DNA of 64,000 nt, from NCBI RefSeq assembly GCF_003226555.1, contig NZ_QKQS01000001.1, forward strand, positions 124,001-188,000, given 5' to 3'. Of the stretch, positions 43,340-53,452 are shown piece after piece. A model generated the notes under the pieces. The model did not search any database, was not told where the DNA came from, and was given only the letters and a program-made list of their open reading frames with translations. Source of the stretch: Rhodopseudomonas palustris (GTDB lineage: Bacteria > Pseudomonadota > Alphaproteobacteria > Rhizobiales > Xanthobacteraceae). Position 1 is the first letter of the stretch. Each line of letters begins with the position of its first letter. A program made the translations under genes and the position numbers.

Positions 43340-44025
43340 ACTTCGGCCCAGTAGCGGATGAGGTTGTGATAAATACCGGTCAATTTGACCGTTTCAGGGT
43401 CATCGCGTCCCAGCCGCTCGACCAGTGCCTGAATGGCGGTGTCGAGATCGTAGATCATGCTGCGCGCCTGCGCGTCACGTATCATGCTCTGCAGCCAGAA
43501 GAAAGACGCCACCCGCGCACCGCGCGTGACCGGCGTCACCATATGCAGGCTGGTGGACGGGTACAACACGGCATCGCCCGCGGACAGTTTGACCTCGTGC
43601 GAGCCGTATGTGTCTTCGATCACCAGTTCGCCACCGTCATATTCATCGGGTTCGGCGAGAAATAAAGTGATCGACAGATCGGTACGGATGCGTAGCCCGG
43701 TGAGATGATCGCCGCGCACCGCATTGTCGACATGAATGCCGAAATGATGTCCGCCCGACGCCACGTAGCGATTGAACAGCGGCGGGAAGATCTGCAGCGG
43801 CACCGCAGCCGCTACGAATTTCGGGTTCGCGGTCAGTGCCGACACGATCCTGCGCCCGAGCGCACGCGCCAGTTCGCTGTCCGGCGGCAATTGCTCGTTA
43901 CGCTTGACCATCGCCGACTGCGCGCCGGCGGTGGAGCGGCCGTCCTCCCATTCCGCTCCGTCCATCAGGCGACGGAACTCCGCCACCTCGGACTTCGGCA
44001 GAACCTCGGGTATGCAGACCAGCAT
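43336..44025 (-). CDS. PKHD-type Fe(II)/2-oxoglutarate hydroxylase (PiuC-like)
   Basis: A 229-aa oxygenase. The iron facial triad is H98 and D100 in FGIHVDNA plus H161 in TSLHMVTPV, and R171 binds 2-oxoglutarate. Length matches PiuC/YbiX proteins, which occur beside TonB-dependent siderophore receptors, as here. The role is not settled; release or modification of siderophore or receptor ligand has been proposed for the family. The start is 25 bases after the receptor stop and the end overlaps exbB. Confidence 0.9.
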   Translation of the reverse strand: MLVCIPEVLPKSEVAEFRRLMDGAEWEDGRSTAGAQSAMVKRNEQLPPDSELARALGRRIVSALTANPKFVAAAVPLQIFPPLFNRYVASGGHHFGIHVDNAVRGDHLTGLRIRTDLSITLFLAEPDEYDGGELVIEDTYGSHEVKLSAGDAVLYPSTSLHMVTPVTRGARVASFFWLQSMIRDAQARSMIYDLDTAIQALVERLGRDDPETVKLTGIYHNLIRYWAEV

Positions 44026-44050
44026 GGCCGCTCCAATTCCCGCGACGCGC

Positions 44051-46435
44051 TTACAGCGCGCCGCGTAGCGTCAGCCAGACCGACCGGCCCGGCGCAATGA
44101 ACACGAACGGCGAGTTCGAACGATAGAACGCGTCGTAATACGTGGTGTTGAAGATGTTGTTGACCGACAACTTGGCGGTCATGTGTTTGTCGACTTTGAA
44201 TTCGACAAAACTGTCGAACCGCCAGTGCTCGGGCAGCACGTTGCCGTTGATCGCCGCGAAGGTGCCGCCGTAGATCTTGGAGGCGTACACCGCCTGCCCG
44301 CCGACTTCCCAGTGATCGTCGAACCTGTATTTGGTCAGCAGGTTGAACGACTGATGCGCGATATTGGCGAGCTGCGCGCCGACCGAATTCGGATCGATCG
44401 ACTGCAGCACCTTGCTTTCCATCAGCACCAGGCCGCCGAACACGCTCCAGCGGTCGGTGATCTTGCCGGCGGCTTCGAGATCGATGCCGCGGACGCGGTA
44501 CACGCCGGTCGACAGGATGTTGCTGCCGACGGTCTCGCGGGCGTTCGACTTCTGGGTTTCGAACAGCGACGCGGTCAAGAGCAGCCGGCGGTTGAACAGC
44601 TCCCATTTAGTGCCGACTTCCGCCGCCTTGTTCATTTCCGGCGGCAGCGCCTGGAAGGTGGTGTTGTTGACGACGAGGCCGCCATAGGCGGTGCCCGAGG
44701 CGTCGAGTTCGGCGCCGACCGGATTGGTCGACGTCGCATAGGCGGCGTACAGGCTGGCGTAAGGCAGCGGCTTCACCACCGCGCCGAGATTGTAGTTCCA
44801 CATCCCCGACTGCACGCCGGTCGAGGCAGATCGGTTTTCGCCCTTGATGTCGTAATCGTCGTAGCGCACGCCGCCATTGAGGATGACGACGTCGTTCCAA
44901 TTTGCCGTCTCGATCAGATAGGTCGATTTGGTGTCGACGGTGATGTAGGTCGGGTTGTAGGAGCGCTGCGGCTGGGTCGCGAAGTCGAGCGTATTCGGCG
45001 GGTTGAGCAGCGGCACGATCACGCGGTTGCCGGTCTGGAAGCCGGCGAGCTCGGCAGTGAGTCCCGCATAGGTGTCGCGCATCACGCTTTCGCGCGAGAT
45101 CTCGGCACCGCCCACCAAGGTGTGCTTCACCCCGCCGACGTCGAATTTGTAGGTCAGGTCGGTCTGGTTGGCGAGCACGTCGGTGGTCTGATAGCGGCTC
45201 TGCGACGCGAGCGAGACCGTGGTGGCGGTCGGGTTGCTCGGCAGCGTGCCGATGTAGTCGAGCACGGAGTGCGCGGCGCGCGACCGATTGGTCAGTGTGA
45301 GGTCCGGCGTGATCGCGAATTCGCCGGTGACCGTGCCGAAGTCCTGCTTGGCCTTCTGGAAGTCGCGATTGACGAAGCCGTAGTAGGTTTCGCGCGGCAC
45401 ATTGACGTCGGTCGAGGGCCGGCGCAGCGCAGTGTTGTACGGCACGCCGAAATCCGGCAGGCCGTCGAGGTCGGTGTGCACGTAGTTCGCCGTGACCTTG
45501 ATGGCGTCGGTCGGCGTCCACTTCACCGCGGCGAGCGTGCCCCAGCGATCGTCGGTGACGAAGTTGCGGCCGGCAACCTTGGCGTCCTGGTACAAGCCGT
45601 CGACTCGCACCGCCAGCGTCGGGCTCAGCACCTGGTTGACGTCGACGGTGACGCGCTTGGTGGCGTCGGAGCCGAACGTGGTCTCCGCCTTGGTAAAGTT
45701 GCCTGCGGTGGTGGCTTGCTTGGTGACGATGTTGATGGCGCCACCGGCAGTGCCGCGGCCCGCCATGGTCGAGGCCGGGCCGCGCAGGATTTCGACCTGC
45801 TCGGTGAAGAAGTTCTCGCGGATCGAGATCGCCGGATCACGGATGCCGTCGATGAACACGTCGTTGCGGGCGTCGAAGCCGCGGATGAAGAAGCGGTCGC
45901 CGAACGCGTTGCCGCCCTCCCCGGTGCCGAGCGTGACGCCGGCGGTGGAGCGCGCCACTTCGCGCAGCGAGGTGGCGTTCTTGTCCTCGAGCAGTTCCTT
46001 GGTGAGCACCGTCACGGTCCGCGGCGTATTCAGCAGCGGCTCGGTGAATTTGGTGCCCGACAGTCGGTCGACCTTGTAGGGCGCAGCGGCATCTGCGTAG
46101 GGGTTACGATCCGCCGACAGCGCACCGGCATTGGGAAACGGCACCGGTTGCACCTGGGTCGGCTGGGACCGGCGCGCGGCGCGGCGCAGTGCAGTCCGGG
46201 CGCGCATCTGATCGGGAGTCGGCCGCGCCGCTGCGGGCTTCGGCCGCGCCACCGGCGCATCGACCGTTACCGCCGGCAGGCTCGGCTGCTGAGCCTCGGC
46301 GCCGCCGATCGACGCCACCGCAATGATGCCGGCGACCGCCGACACTTTGCGGCCATACGTGCCATCGAACTCCTGATCGCCCCTGCGCATCGCTGCTTCA
46401 GCACGCAACGATCGCGGCGCCTTCGCCCCGTTCAT
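44051..46435 (-). CDS. TonB-dependent siderophore receptor
   Basis: A 794-aa outer-membrane receptor. A long signal region (to about GGAEAQQ, residue 50) is followed by an Ala/Arg/Pro-rich linker, the plug domain ([38 protein letters not shown]) and the beta barrel ending in the terminal aromatic-type strand [11 protein letters not shown]. It resembles hydroxamate/catecholate receptors (FhuE/FcuA group). Start 46435 fits a normal signal peptide; a frame 26 codons longer lacks one. Its operon (hydroxylase, exbB, exbD, tonB) is probably iron-repressed, with a candidate Irr box upstream. Confidence 0.92.
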   Translation of the reverse strand: MNGAKAPRSLRAEAAMRRGDQEFDGTYGRKVSAVAGIIAVASIGGAEAQQPSLPAVTVDAPVARPKPAAARPTPDQMRARTALRRAARRSQPTQVQPVPFPNAGALSADRNPYADAAAPYKVDRLSGTKFTEPLLNTPRTVTVLTKELLEDKNATSLREVARSTAGVTLGTGEGGNAFGDRFFIRGFDARNDVFIDGIRDPAISIRENFFTEQVEILRGPASTMAGRGTAGGAINIVTKQATTAGNFTKAETTFGSDATKRVTVDVNQVLSPTLAVRVDGLYQDAKVAGRNFVTDDRWGTLAAVKWTPTDAIKVTANYVHTDLDGLPDFGVPYNTALRRPSTDVNVPRETYYGFVNRDFQKAKQDFGTVTGEFAITPDLTLTNRSRAAHSVLDYIGTLPSNPTATTVSLASQSRYQTTDVLANQTDLTYKFDVGGVKHTLVGGAEISRESVMRDTYAGLTAELAGFQTGNRVIVPLLNPPNTLDFATQPQRSYNPTYITVDTKSTYLIETANWNDVVILNGGVRYDDYDIKGENRSASTGVQSGMWNYNLGAVVKPLPYASLYAAYATSTNPVGAELDASGTAYGGLVVNNTTFQALPPEMNKAAEVGTKWELFNRRLLLTASLFETQKSNARETVGSNILSTGVYRVRGIDLEAAGKITDRWSVFGGLVLMESKVLQSIDPNSVGAQLANIAHQSFNLLTKYRFDDHWEVGGQAVYASKIYGGTFAAINGNVLPEHWRFDSFVEFKVDKHMTAKLSVNNIFNTTYYDAFYRSNSPFVFIAPGRSVWLTLRGAL

Positions 46436-46558
46436 GTTAATCCGCCCCCAAGGAATGCTGTTGCTAATTACAAGCAGTCGTTGAGAGCTATCGGCCGCGA
46501 GGTACAGGGTCAACGCACGTCGAATTACCGCGCGCTGGAATCGTTCAAGATAATAACC

Positions 46559-46669
46559 ATTCTAAGACTCGTTCCGAACTTCGATCGGCCGCAGCCGCAC
46601 AACCATTCAGCGCAACGCTCGTGAACCGAGCAAATGATCAGTCGCTCAGCAATTTGAAACGGTTCTAAA
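46559..46669. promoter_or_regulatory. candidate iron-control (Irr/ICE-like) sites
   Basis: TTTGAAACGGTTCTAAA at 46653-46669 is an imperfect dyad around AAC-G-GTT, with half-site GTTCTAAA that resembles the rhizobial iron control element (TTTAGAAC-type arms). A half-site ATTCTAA lies at 46559-46565. They are 218 and 124 bases before the receptor start, the only AT-richer part of that gap. Confidence 0.5.
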
Positions 46670-46704
46670 CTGAAACAGCGCGAGATCGTGCTCAGCTCAC
46701 CGGC

Positions 46705-46950
46705 TCACGCGTCGTCGCGGCTCGGCGGCTTCATCAGCGAGAACATCTCGTCGACGGTCTGCTGCGCGGCGAGTCGGACGCGCTCGGTGTCCAGCATCCC
46801 GTCGATCCGGATGCCGCGGACCACGGCACGGATCTCGTCGCGAAACTCACTGAGAAACTGCAACGGGTCGCGCTGCTCGTTGGCCACGCGCGCGATCAGC
46901 CCGGTGATCAGGATCTGGCAGGCGATCATCCGGCCGTTGAGCTCTTCCAT
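46705..46950 (-). CDS. small unknown protein, helical
   Basis: An 81-aa protein I do not recognise, predicted mostly helical with Arg and Glu (IARVANEQRDPLQFLSEFRDE, read as IARVANEQRDPLQF then LSEFRDE). No signal or membrane segment. GGGAGGGCAGC precedes the ATG at 46950, which is therefore preferred over an upstream GTG. It lies upstream of the siderophore receptor on the same strand, but 269 bases separate them and the candidate iron boxes lie between, so it is likely a separate transcript. Confidence 0.7.
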   Translation of the reverse strand: MEELNGRMIACQILITGLIARVANEQRDPLQFLSEFRDEIRAVVRGIRIDGMLDTERVRLAAQQTVDEMFSLMKPPSRDDA

Positions 46951-47265
46951 GCTGCCCTCCCGCACGGCAGTCCATCACACCGCCGTTTCGCGCGCGGTGA
47001 TATGGCCGAGCAGGCTGCGACTGACAATTGGAACTATTCTAGTCCCACGGTCTGAGCGGCGGCGCCCCGGCCTCTCCTCTTGCGATTGGCAGCTATGCGC
47101 AACTCGCCGGCGCGGCGCGGGGCCGCGTCGCCAAATCCATGAAAGTTTAGCAATGTCATGCGGTTTGTGATGTGCTGGCGAGCTTTGCCGGTATAGTTGC
47201 GACCAAACAGAACGCACTGCCGCGCAGGCTGAACCGGTCGCCGTGACCGGAGCCCCGCCGGCCGA
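46951..47265. other. divergent gap before RND efflux operon
   Basis: A 315-base stretch without a gene, between the small unknown gene (minus) and the RND adaptor (plus). It should hold both promoters. An AT-richer part around 47020-47045 (GACAATTGGAACTATTCTAG) may contain one of them, but I cannot define -35/-10 pairs with confidence. No tRNA, repeat or regulator gene is seen. Confidence 0.4.
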
Positions 47266-48501
47266 ATGATCGGATCGGGCATGAGCAAACCCGGCGCCTC
47301 TCGCAGGGCTGTCGTCGTTGGATGCCTGCTGCTTGCAGCGGGAGCTTCGTATTGGGGCTGGCAGCGCATGTCCGGCGAGCGCTCTGCCGGGCAGCACGCG
47401 GCAGCTCAAGCGCCCTCCAGTGGCGGCGCCGCTCAGTCGGCCAGCGGCGGCAGCAGCGCGCCCATTCCCGTGACGGTGGCAACCGCGGAGAAAGCCGACT
47501 TCCCGGTGTATCTGAGCGGACTCGGCACCGTGCAGGGCTTCAACACCGTGGTGGTGCGCAGCCGGGTCGACGGCCAGATCGACCAGATCGCCTTCAAGGA
47601 AGGCCAGATGGTGCAGGCCGGCGATTTGCTGGCGCAGATCGACCCGCGGCCGTTCCAGGCGACGCTGGACCAGGCCAAGGCCAAGAAGGCCCAGGACGAG
47701 GCCAATCTGGCCAACGCCAAGCTGGACCTCAGCCGCTCGGTGCGGCTCGGCGAATTCGCCACCAAGCAGCAGACCGACACCCAGCGCTCGACCGTGCAGC
47801 AGCTCACCGCGCAGATCGAGGCCGACGAAGCCGCGATCGCCAACGCCCAGACCCAGCTCGACTATGCGACGATCCGCGCGCCGATCTCCGGCGTCACCGG
47901 CCTGCGCCAGGTCGACAAGGGCAACATTGTCAACGCCGCCACCCAGACCGGCATCGTCACCATCGCGCAGATCGAGCCTATCGCAGTGATCTTCACCGCG
48001 CCGGAAGAGCGGGTGTTCGACATCAACCGCGCCCAGGCCGCCCACCCCTTGCAGGTGATCGCGCTGTCGACCGACGGCAAGACCACCTTCGCCGAGGACG
48101 GCAACCTCGCGGTGGTCAACAACCAGGTCGACAGCAACAGTGGTACGGTACGGCTGAAGGCGGTGTTCACCAACAAAAACCACGCGCTGTGGCCTGGCCT
48201 CGCAGTGCAGACCCGGTTGCTGGTGAAGACGCTGAAAGACGTCGTCGTGGTTCCCAACGACGCCATCCAGCACGGCACCGACGGGCTGTACGCCTACGCG
48301 GTCGACGCCGACAATAAAGCTGAGTTGCGCAAGATCGTCGTCGGCGCCGCCAACGACCACAGCACCGTGATCGAGCGCGGTCTCGAACCCGGCGACCGGG
48401 TCGTGGTCGGCGGTCAGTACAAGGTGAAGCCGGGATCGCTGCTGGCGTTCAAGGTCGCCGACAACGAGCCCGCCCCGTCCGCTGCGCCTACCAGGAAATA
48501 G
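47266..48501 (+). CDS. RND efflux periplasmic adaptor (MdtA/AcrA type)
   Basis: A 411-aa membrane-fusion protein. An N-terminal hydrophobic anchor (VVVGCLLLAAGASYW) is followed by an Ala/Ser/Gly linker, the lipoyl half-motif VRSRVDGQIDQIAFKEGQMV, a coiled-coil hairpin (residues about 125-185, rich in Gln and Ala) and the barrel domains with APISGVTGLRQVDKGNIV. It joins the inner-membrane pump to an outer-membrane channel; no TolC gene is nearby. Two starts, 47266 and 47281, are possible. The pump gene begins 2 bases after its stop. Confidence 0.93.
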   Translation: MIGSGMSKPGASRRAVVVGCLLLAAGASYWGWQRMSGERSAGQHAAAQAPSSGGAAQSASGGSSAPIPVTVATAEKADFPVYLSGLGTVQGFNTVVVRSRVDGQIDQIAFKEGQMVQAGDLLAQIDPRPFQATLDQAKAKKAQDEANLANAKLDLSRSVRLGEFATKQQTDTQRSTVQQLTAQIEADEAAIANAQTQLDYATIRAPISGVTGLRQVDKGNIVNAATQTGIVTIAQIEPIAVIFTAPEERVFDINRAQAAHPLQVIALSTDGKTTFAEDGNLAVVNNQVDSNSGTVRLKAVFTNKNHALWPGLAVQTRLLVKTLKDVVVVPNDAIQHGTDGLYAYAVDADNKAELRKIVVGAANDHSTVIERGLEPGDRVVVGGQYKVKPGSLLAFKVADNEPAPSAAPTRK

Positions 48502-48503
48502 CC

Positions 48504-51500
48504 ATGAACGGGATCTCGACGCCGTTCATCCGTTACCCGATCGCGACCTCGCTGTTGATGGCGGGGATCCTGTTCGTCGGCCTGATCGCCTACCCGGCCC
48601 TGCCGGTGGCCCCGCTGCCGCAGGTCGATTTTCCCACCATCCAGATTTCCGCCAGCCTGCCCGGCGCCAGCCCGGAGACGATGGCCTCCTCGGTGGCGAC
48701 GCCGCTCGAGCGTCAGCTCGCCCAGATCCCCGGCGTATCGCAGATGACCTCGACGAGTTCGCTCGGCTCGAGCGCGGTCACCATCCAGTTCGACCTCAAC
48801 CGCAACATCGACGCCGCCGCCAACGACGTCCAGGCGGCGATCAACGCCGCAGGCGGGCAACTCCCCAAGAACCTCCCGAACCCGCCGACCTATCGCAAGG
48901 TCAATCCGGCCGACGCGCCGATCCTGATCCTGTCGGCGACCTCCGACACCCTGCCGCTGACCACGGTCAGCGACAACGCCGACGCCAAGATCGCCCAGCA
49001 GATCAGCCAGCTGTCCGGCGTCGCCCAGGTGTTCATCGGCGGCCAGCAGAAGCCGGCGATCCGGATTCAGGTCGATCCCGCCAAGCTGATGGCCAAGGGG
49101 CTGTCGCTGGAGGACGTGCGCAGCCAGATCGCGATCACCACGGTCGACAGCCCGAAGGGCACGCTCGACGCGCCGACCAAGAGCTACACCATCTACGCCA
49201 ACGACCAGCTCACCGAGTCCAAGGACTGGAACGACGTCATCCTGGCCTATCGCAACGGCGGGCCGCTGCGGATCCGCGATATCGGCCGCGCGGTGACCGG
49301 GCCGGAGGATGCCAAGACCGCCGCCTGGGCCAACGGCAAGCGCGGCGTGTTCCTGGTGGTGTTCAAGCAGCCCGGCGCCAACGTCATCGACACCGTCGAT
49401 CGGATCAAGGCGGAGCTGCCCCGGCTGGTCGCGGGCATTCCGCCGGCGATCAAAATCGACGTGATGAGCGACCGCACCACCACGATCCGCGCCGCGGTGG
49501 AGGACGTGCAGTTCACCCTGCTGCTCACCATCGCGCTGGTGGTGATGGTGATCTTCCTGTTCCTGCGCAGCTTCTGGGCCACCATCATCCCCAGCGTCAC
49601 GGTGCCGCTGGCGCTGCTCGGCGCCTGCGCGCTGATGTGGGCGGCCGGCTACACGCTCGACAACCTGTCGCTGATGGCGCTGACGATCTCGGTCGGCTTC
49701 GTGGTCGACGACGCCATCGTGATGCTGGAGAACATCGCCCGTCACATCGAAGAGGGCGAGAAGCCGTACGCCGCGGCGCTGAAGGGCGCCCGCGAGATCG
49801 GCTTCACCATCGTATCGATCTCGATCTCGCTGGTGGCTGTGCTGATTCCGCTGTTGTTCATGGGCGGCATCATCGGCCGGCTGTTCCGCGAATTCGCGGT
49901 GACGCTGGCGATGACCATCGGGGTGTCGATGCTGGTGTCGCTGACGCTGACCCCGATGATGGCGTCTCGCTTCATGCGGCCGGCCACGGAGGTCCGCCAC
50001 GGCCGGCTCTACCAATCGATCGAAGGCGCCTTCGAGGCGTTGCTGCGCGCCTACGAGCGCGGGCTCGACCTGGTGCTGCGCTGGCGGTTCACCACGCTGA
50101 TGGTGTTCTTCGCCACTGTCGGGCTGTCGGTGTATCTGTTCGTCGCGATCCCGAAAGGGTTCTTTCCGCAGCAGGACGTCGGCCTGATCACCGCCGCCTC
50201 GGAGGCCGCACAGGACATCTCGTTCAGCGCGATGAAGCAGCGCCAGGAAGAACTCGGCGAGATCGTATTGGCCGATCCGGACGTGGCCAGCATCGCGATG
50301 TTCATCGGCGGCAGCGGCAGCGCGCTCAACACCGGGCGGATGTACATCACGCTGAAGCCGCGCGACGAGCGTTCGGCCAGCGCACAGGAGATCATCGCGC
50401 GGCTGCGGCCGAAGCTGAACAAGGTCGAAGGCGCTCGGCTGTTCATGCAGGCGGCGCAGGACGTCCGGCTCGGCGGCCGGCCGACCCGCACCCAGTTCGA
50501 ATACACCCTGCAGGACGCCAATCTCGCCGAGCTCAACGAGTGGGCGCCGAAGGTTCTGACCAAGATGCAGAGCCTGCCGCAGCTCCGCGACGTCGCCACC
50601 GACCAGCAGACCGAAGGCACCACGCTGACGCTGACGATCGACCGCGACACCGCTTCGCGCTTCGGCATCAAGCCGCAACTGATCGACGACACGCTGTACG
50701 ACGCCTTCGGCCAGCGCCAGGTGACGCAGTACTTCACCCAGGTGAACACCTACCGGATCATCCTGGAAGTGCTGCCGGAGCTGCAGGGCCGCCTCGACAC
50801 GCTGAACCAGATCTACATCAAATCGCCGACCACCGGCGATCAGGTGCCGCTGTCGACCTTTGCGAAATGGACCACGGTGCCGGTGCGGCCGCTGTCGATC
50901 AGCCACCAGGGCCAATTCCCCGCCACCACGATCAGCTTCAATCTGGCGCAAGGCACAGCGCTCGGCGAAGCCACCGCGGCGGTGCAAGCGGCGATGGCGG
51001 AGATCGGCGCGCCGCCGACACTGACCGGCAGCTTCCAGGGCACCGCGCAGGCGTTCCAGCAATCGCTGTCGACCGTGCCGCTGCTGATCATCGCGGCGCT
51101 GGTGGTGGTCTATCTGATCCTCGGCATCCTGTACGAGAGCTACATCCACCCGCTGACGATTCTGTCGACCCTGCCCTCGGCGGGCGTCGGCGCGCTGGCG
51201 ATGCTGATGCTGTTCGGCTTCGACTTCAGCCTGATCGCGCTGATCGGCATCATCCTGCTGATCGGCATCGTCAAGAAGAACGGCATCATGATGGTCGACT
51301 TCGCCATCACCGCCGAGCGTGACGAGCATCTCGATCCCGAGCAGGCGATCCGCAAGGCCGCGCTGCTGCGCTTCCGTCCGATCATGATGACCACGATGGC
51401 GGCGATGCTCGGCGGTGTGCCGCTGATGCTCGGCACCGGCACCGGCTCGGAGATCCGCCAGCCGCTCGGCTACGCCATGGTCGGCGGCCTTTTGGTCAGC

Positions 51501-51638
51501 CAGGCGCTGACGCTGTTCACCACCCCGGTGGTGTACCTCTATCTCGACCGCCTCTCCAACGCGCTGACCAACTGGGGCCGCGCCCACATCCCGGTCGACG
51601 AGGATGAAGACGGCGGAGTCAAACAGGCCGCGGAGTGA
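48504..51638 (+). CDS. RND multidrug efflux pump (MdtB/MdtC-like)
   Basis: A 1044-aa inner-membrane RND transporter with the usual 12 helices and two large periplasmic loops. The proton-relay Asp pair is D402-D403 in VGFVVDDAIVMLENI. The N-terminal FIRYPIATSLLMAGILFVGL and LPVAPLPQVDFP are diagnostic of the MdtB/MdtC group rather than AcrB. It works as a single pump gene here, not the paired MdtBC. Start is coupled to the adaptor. Substrates may be bile-salt-like, aromatic or metal compounds; unknown. Confidence 0.95.
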   Translation: MNGISTPFIRYPIATSLLMAGILFVGLIAYPALPVAPLPQVDFPTIQISASLPGASPETMASSVATPLERQLAQIPGVSQMTSTSSLGSSAVTIQFDLNRNIDAAANDVQAAINAAGGQLPKNLPNPPTYRKVNPADAPILILSATSDTLPLTTVSDNADAKIAQQISQLSGVAQVFIGGQQKPAIRIQVDPAKLMAKGLSLEDVRSQIAITTVDSPKGTLDAPTKSYTIYANDQLTESKDWNDVILAYRNGGPLRIRDIGRAVTGPEDAKTAAWANGKRGVFLVVFKQPGANVIDTVDRIKAELPRLVAGIPPAIKIDVMSDRTTTIRAAVEDVQFTLLLTIALVVMVIFLFLRSFWATIIPSVTVPLALLGACALMWAAGYTLDNLSLMALTISVGFVVDDAIVMLENIARHIEEGEKPYAAALKGAREIGFTIVSISISLVAVLIPLLFMGGIIGRLFREFAVTLAMTIGVSMLVSLTLTPMMASRFMRPATEVRHGRLYQSIEGAFEALLRAYERGLDLVLRWRFTTLMVFFATVGLSVYLFVAIPKGFFPQQDVGLITAASEAAQDISFSAMKQRQEELGEIVLADPDVASIAMFIGGSGSALNTGRMYITLKPRDERSASAQEIIARLRPKLNKVEGARLFMQAAQDVRLGGRPTRTQFEYTLQDANLAELNEWAPKVLTKMQSLPQLRDVATDQQTEGTTLTLTIDRDTASRFGIKPQLIDDTLYDAFGQRQVTQYFTQVNTYRIILEVLPELQGRLDTLNQIYIKSPTTGDQVPLSTFAKWTTVPVRPLSISHQGQFPATTISFNLAQGTALGEATAAVQAAMAEIGAPPTLTGSFQGTAQAFQQSLSTVPLLIIAALVVVYLILGILYESYIHPLTILSTLPSAGVGALAMLMLFGFDFSLIALIGIILLIGIVKKNGIMMVDFAITAERDEHLDPEQAIRKAALLRFRPIMMTTMAAMLGGVPLMLGTGTGSEIRQPLGYAMVGGLLVSQALTLFTTPVVYLYLDRLSNALTNWGRAHIPVDEDEDGGVKQAAE

Positions 51639-51681
51639 AGCGGAGCGCGGTGAGCGAGGTGGGTTGTCGCGCAAGCGCGCG

Positions 51682-52086
51682 TTATCGCGGGCTTTCCAGG
51701 AAGGGATTTTCGACGCGCAACGTGCCGAAGCTACGGCCGTGCTGCAAATCCTCGCTGTACAGCACATCGCAGCCGGCCTCCTGTGCGGCAGCGACGATCA
51801 GCGCGTCGTAGAACGACAGCTTGCACGTCTCAGCGAGCACGCGAGCGGCAACGTGCAGATCGTGCGTCAGAGGCAGTGGCGGCCCGGACACAGCCAGAGC
51901 GTCGTCGATAGCCTCGGCGATCTCCCTCCACCCCCGGCCGAACTTGCGCTGCACCACGACGGTGAACTCGTTCAACACTTGAACGCTAAGCCTGCCACCG
52001 CCGCCCAAGACGGCCCGTGCACGGTCCGCTTTCGCGCCCGTTTCCTGAGCATAGACTAGAATGTTAGTATCGAAGAAAGCCGTCAC
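51682..52086 (-). CDS. PIN-domain toxin, VapC family (AbrB-linked)
   Basis: A 134-aa PIN RNase-like toxin. Acidic residues D6 in FFDTNILVY, E40 in VLNEFTVVV, D94 in FYDALIV and D113 in SEDLQHG are all present. It overlaps the AbrB-type antitoxin stop as ATGA. It converges on the RND pump gene with a 43-base gap. This is a second, unrelated VapBC-like module; the toxin at 9326-9754 has a different antitoxin type. Confidence 0.9.
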   Translation of the reverse strand: MTAFFDTNILVYAQETGAKADRARAVLGGGGRLSVQVLNEFTVVVQRKFGRGWREIAEAIDDALAVSGPPLPLTHDLHVAARVLAETCKLSFYDALIVAAAQEAGCDVLYSEDLQHGRSFGTLRVENPFLESPR

Positions 52087-52313
52087 CGCTCGTTGGCCTC
52101 GTCACGATCGAAGCGATAGCCCTCAGGCAACTTCCACTTGCGCTCGGCCATGCGCTCCAGCGCGGCTTTCCTCCTGTCCTCCTTCTCGACCACCACCGTC
52201 CGCTCGACGACGTCGACCACGTTGAGCTCATCGCCCTCTTTCAGATCGAGCTTGTCCACCAGCGCAGTGGGCAGCCTGACGGCGAGGCTATTGCCCCATC
52301 TGGAGACCTTCAT
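52083..52313 (-). CDS. AbrB/MazE-type antitoxin
   Basis: A 76-aa antitoxin. The swapped-hairpin DNA-binding domain is clear in MKVSRWGNSLAVRLPTALVD and in LKEGDELNVVDV; the C-terminal tail WKLPEGYRFDRDEANER would bind the toxin. I choose the start at 52313, after GGAGGG and with the family MKVSRWGN; an ATG 4 codons upstream is also possible. It should repress its own operon: the upstream region holds a perfect GGATATCC palindrome at 52354-52361 near ATATCATAT. Confidence 0.9.
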   Translation of the reverse strand: MKVSRWGNSLAVRLPTALVDKLDLKEGDELNVVDVVERTVVVEKEDRRKAALERMAERKWKLPEGYRFDRDEANER

Positions 52314-52590
52314 TGCACCCTCCATGCGCCTGTCCGAATGTATATCATATGCAGGATATCCAAAACTTCAACCGGAGCGTGCATTTCCCACGCTCAGCCG
52401 ATCGGCGCCGCCGCGAGTTCGGCGCCGATCTCCCCATCTGTCGCCAGCAACCCTCTTGCAGCGCGGAGCCGACACAGCTAGAAGACCCCCACACCCGAGG
52501 CGCGTCGCGAACCACTCCCGCCGCGCCCGGCGCCGTGTCGAGTGTGCCCCGTGCAGCACTCTAATGCCTGATCCGTCAGCGCATTCTCGG

Positions 52591-52664
52591 TGGGGAATGG
52601 TGTAACGGTAGCACAACAGACTCTGACTCTGTTTGTCTTGGTTCGAATCCAGGTTCCCCAGCCA
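52591..52664 (+). tRNA. tRNA-Gln (anticodon CUG)
   Basis: The acceptor stem pairs TGGGGAA with TTCCCCA, the anticodon arm is ACAGA-CTCTGAC-TCTGT with anticodon CTG, and the T arm contains GGTTCGAATCC. The discriminator G at 52661 is followed by an encoded CCA (52662-52664). It is isolated, flanked by toxin-antitoxin-like genes, and could be an integration target. No duplicated 3-prime end was seen in the window. Confidence 0.96.
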
Positions 52665-52774
52665 GCCTAAAAGCACTCCGGTCTTCATAACCTGATCTCG
52701 CGCTCAGCAATCGCGCCCCGGCTTTTTCCTTCCCAATTCGGGTGCTATCCTCCCCATATTGGGTGGGATAACGC

Positions 52775-53452
52775 ATGAACGAGCTCAGCCCTTCCGAAGC
52801 CCTGTTCTCCGCCGTGCAGCAGCGCGTGCTCGGGTTGCTGTTCGGTCAGCCGAGCCGCAGCTTCTATACGTCCGAGATCGTTCGTCGTGTCCGCTCCGGG
52901 ACGGGGGCCGTCGAACGCGAGCTGTCCCGCCTTCGTCGGAGCGGGCTGGTCTCCGTCCAGCACATCGGCAATCAGAAGCATTATCAGGCGGATCCCGACT
53001 CCCCGATCTTCAACGAACTATGCAGCCTCGTGAAGAAAACGGTCGGCATCGCTGACCCGGTGCGAGATGCGCTGGAGCCGTTCTCGGATGCGGTTGCGAC
53101 CGCCTTCATTTTCGGCTCGGTCGCCAAGGGAACGGAGACCGCAAACAGCGACGTGGACCTGATGGTGATCGGGGACGATCTCGACTACTCGGAGCTGTAC
53201 AGTGCGGCGCAGACGATGGAACATGCGCTCGGGCGCAAGGTGAACCCGATCTTCCTCACGCCGCGGGATTGGGGCCGCAAAGCGTCCGACGCGACATCGT
53301 TTGTCAGCAAGGTGGCTATTCAGCCGAAGATTTTCGTCCGAGGTTCAGAGAAGAACCTGCATGCATGGACAAAGCAGAACTCGATAACCTCGTCCGCATC
53401 GGCAACCTCAAAGCCGAACCGGCTTCCCGCGCCGAATTTGACGGAATGCTGA
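52775..53452 (+). CDS. wHTH-linked nucleotidyltransferase (MNT type)
   Basis: A 225-aa protein with two parts: an N-terminal winged helix (residues 10-75, SFYTSEIVRRVRSGTGAVER) like those of ArsR-type regulators, and a minimal nucleotidyltransferase with FIFGSVAKGTETANSDVDLM (G114-S115, D126, D128). Such MNT proteins pair with HEPN proteins as toxin-antitoxin systems, the MNT protein often AMPylating the toxin. The gene overlaps the HEPN gene by 88 bases in a different frame, so the last 30 residues are probably not conserved. It lies 110 bases downstream of the tRNA. Confidence 0.85.
   Translation: MNELSPSEALFSAVQQRVLGLLFGQPSRSFYTSEIVRRVRSGTGAVERELSRLRRSGLVSVQHIGNQKHYQADPDSPIFNELCSLVKKTVGIADPVRDALEPFSDAVATAFIFGSVAKGTETANSDVDLMVIGDDLDYSELYSAAQTMEHALGRKVNPIFLTPRDWGRKASDATSFVSKVAIQPKIFVRGSEKNLHAWTKQNSITSSASATSKPNRLPAPNLTEC

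Noticed and set aside
44183-46624. 813-aa plus-strand frame opposite the siderophore receptor
   Set aside because: Shadow frame; the receptor on the minus strand has signal peptide, plug and barrel.
48414-51767. 1117-aa minus-strand frame opposite the RND pump
   Set aside because: His/Arg/Gln-rich shadow of the pump gene; no recognisable domain.
52591-52664. Integrated element using tRNA-Gln as attachment site
   Set aside because: No integrase and no duplicated tRNA 3-prime end seen within the window; kept only as a weak idea in the findings.
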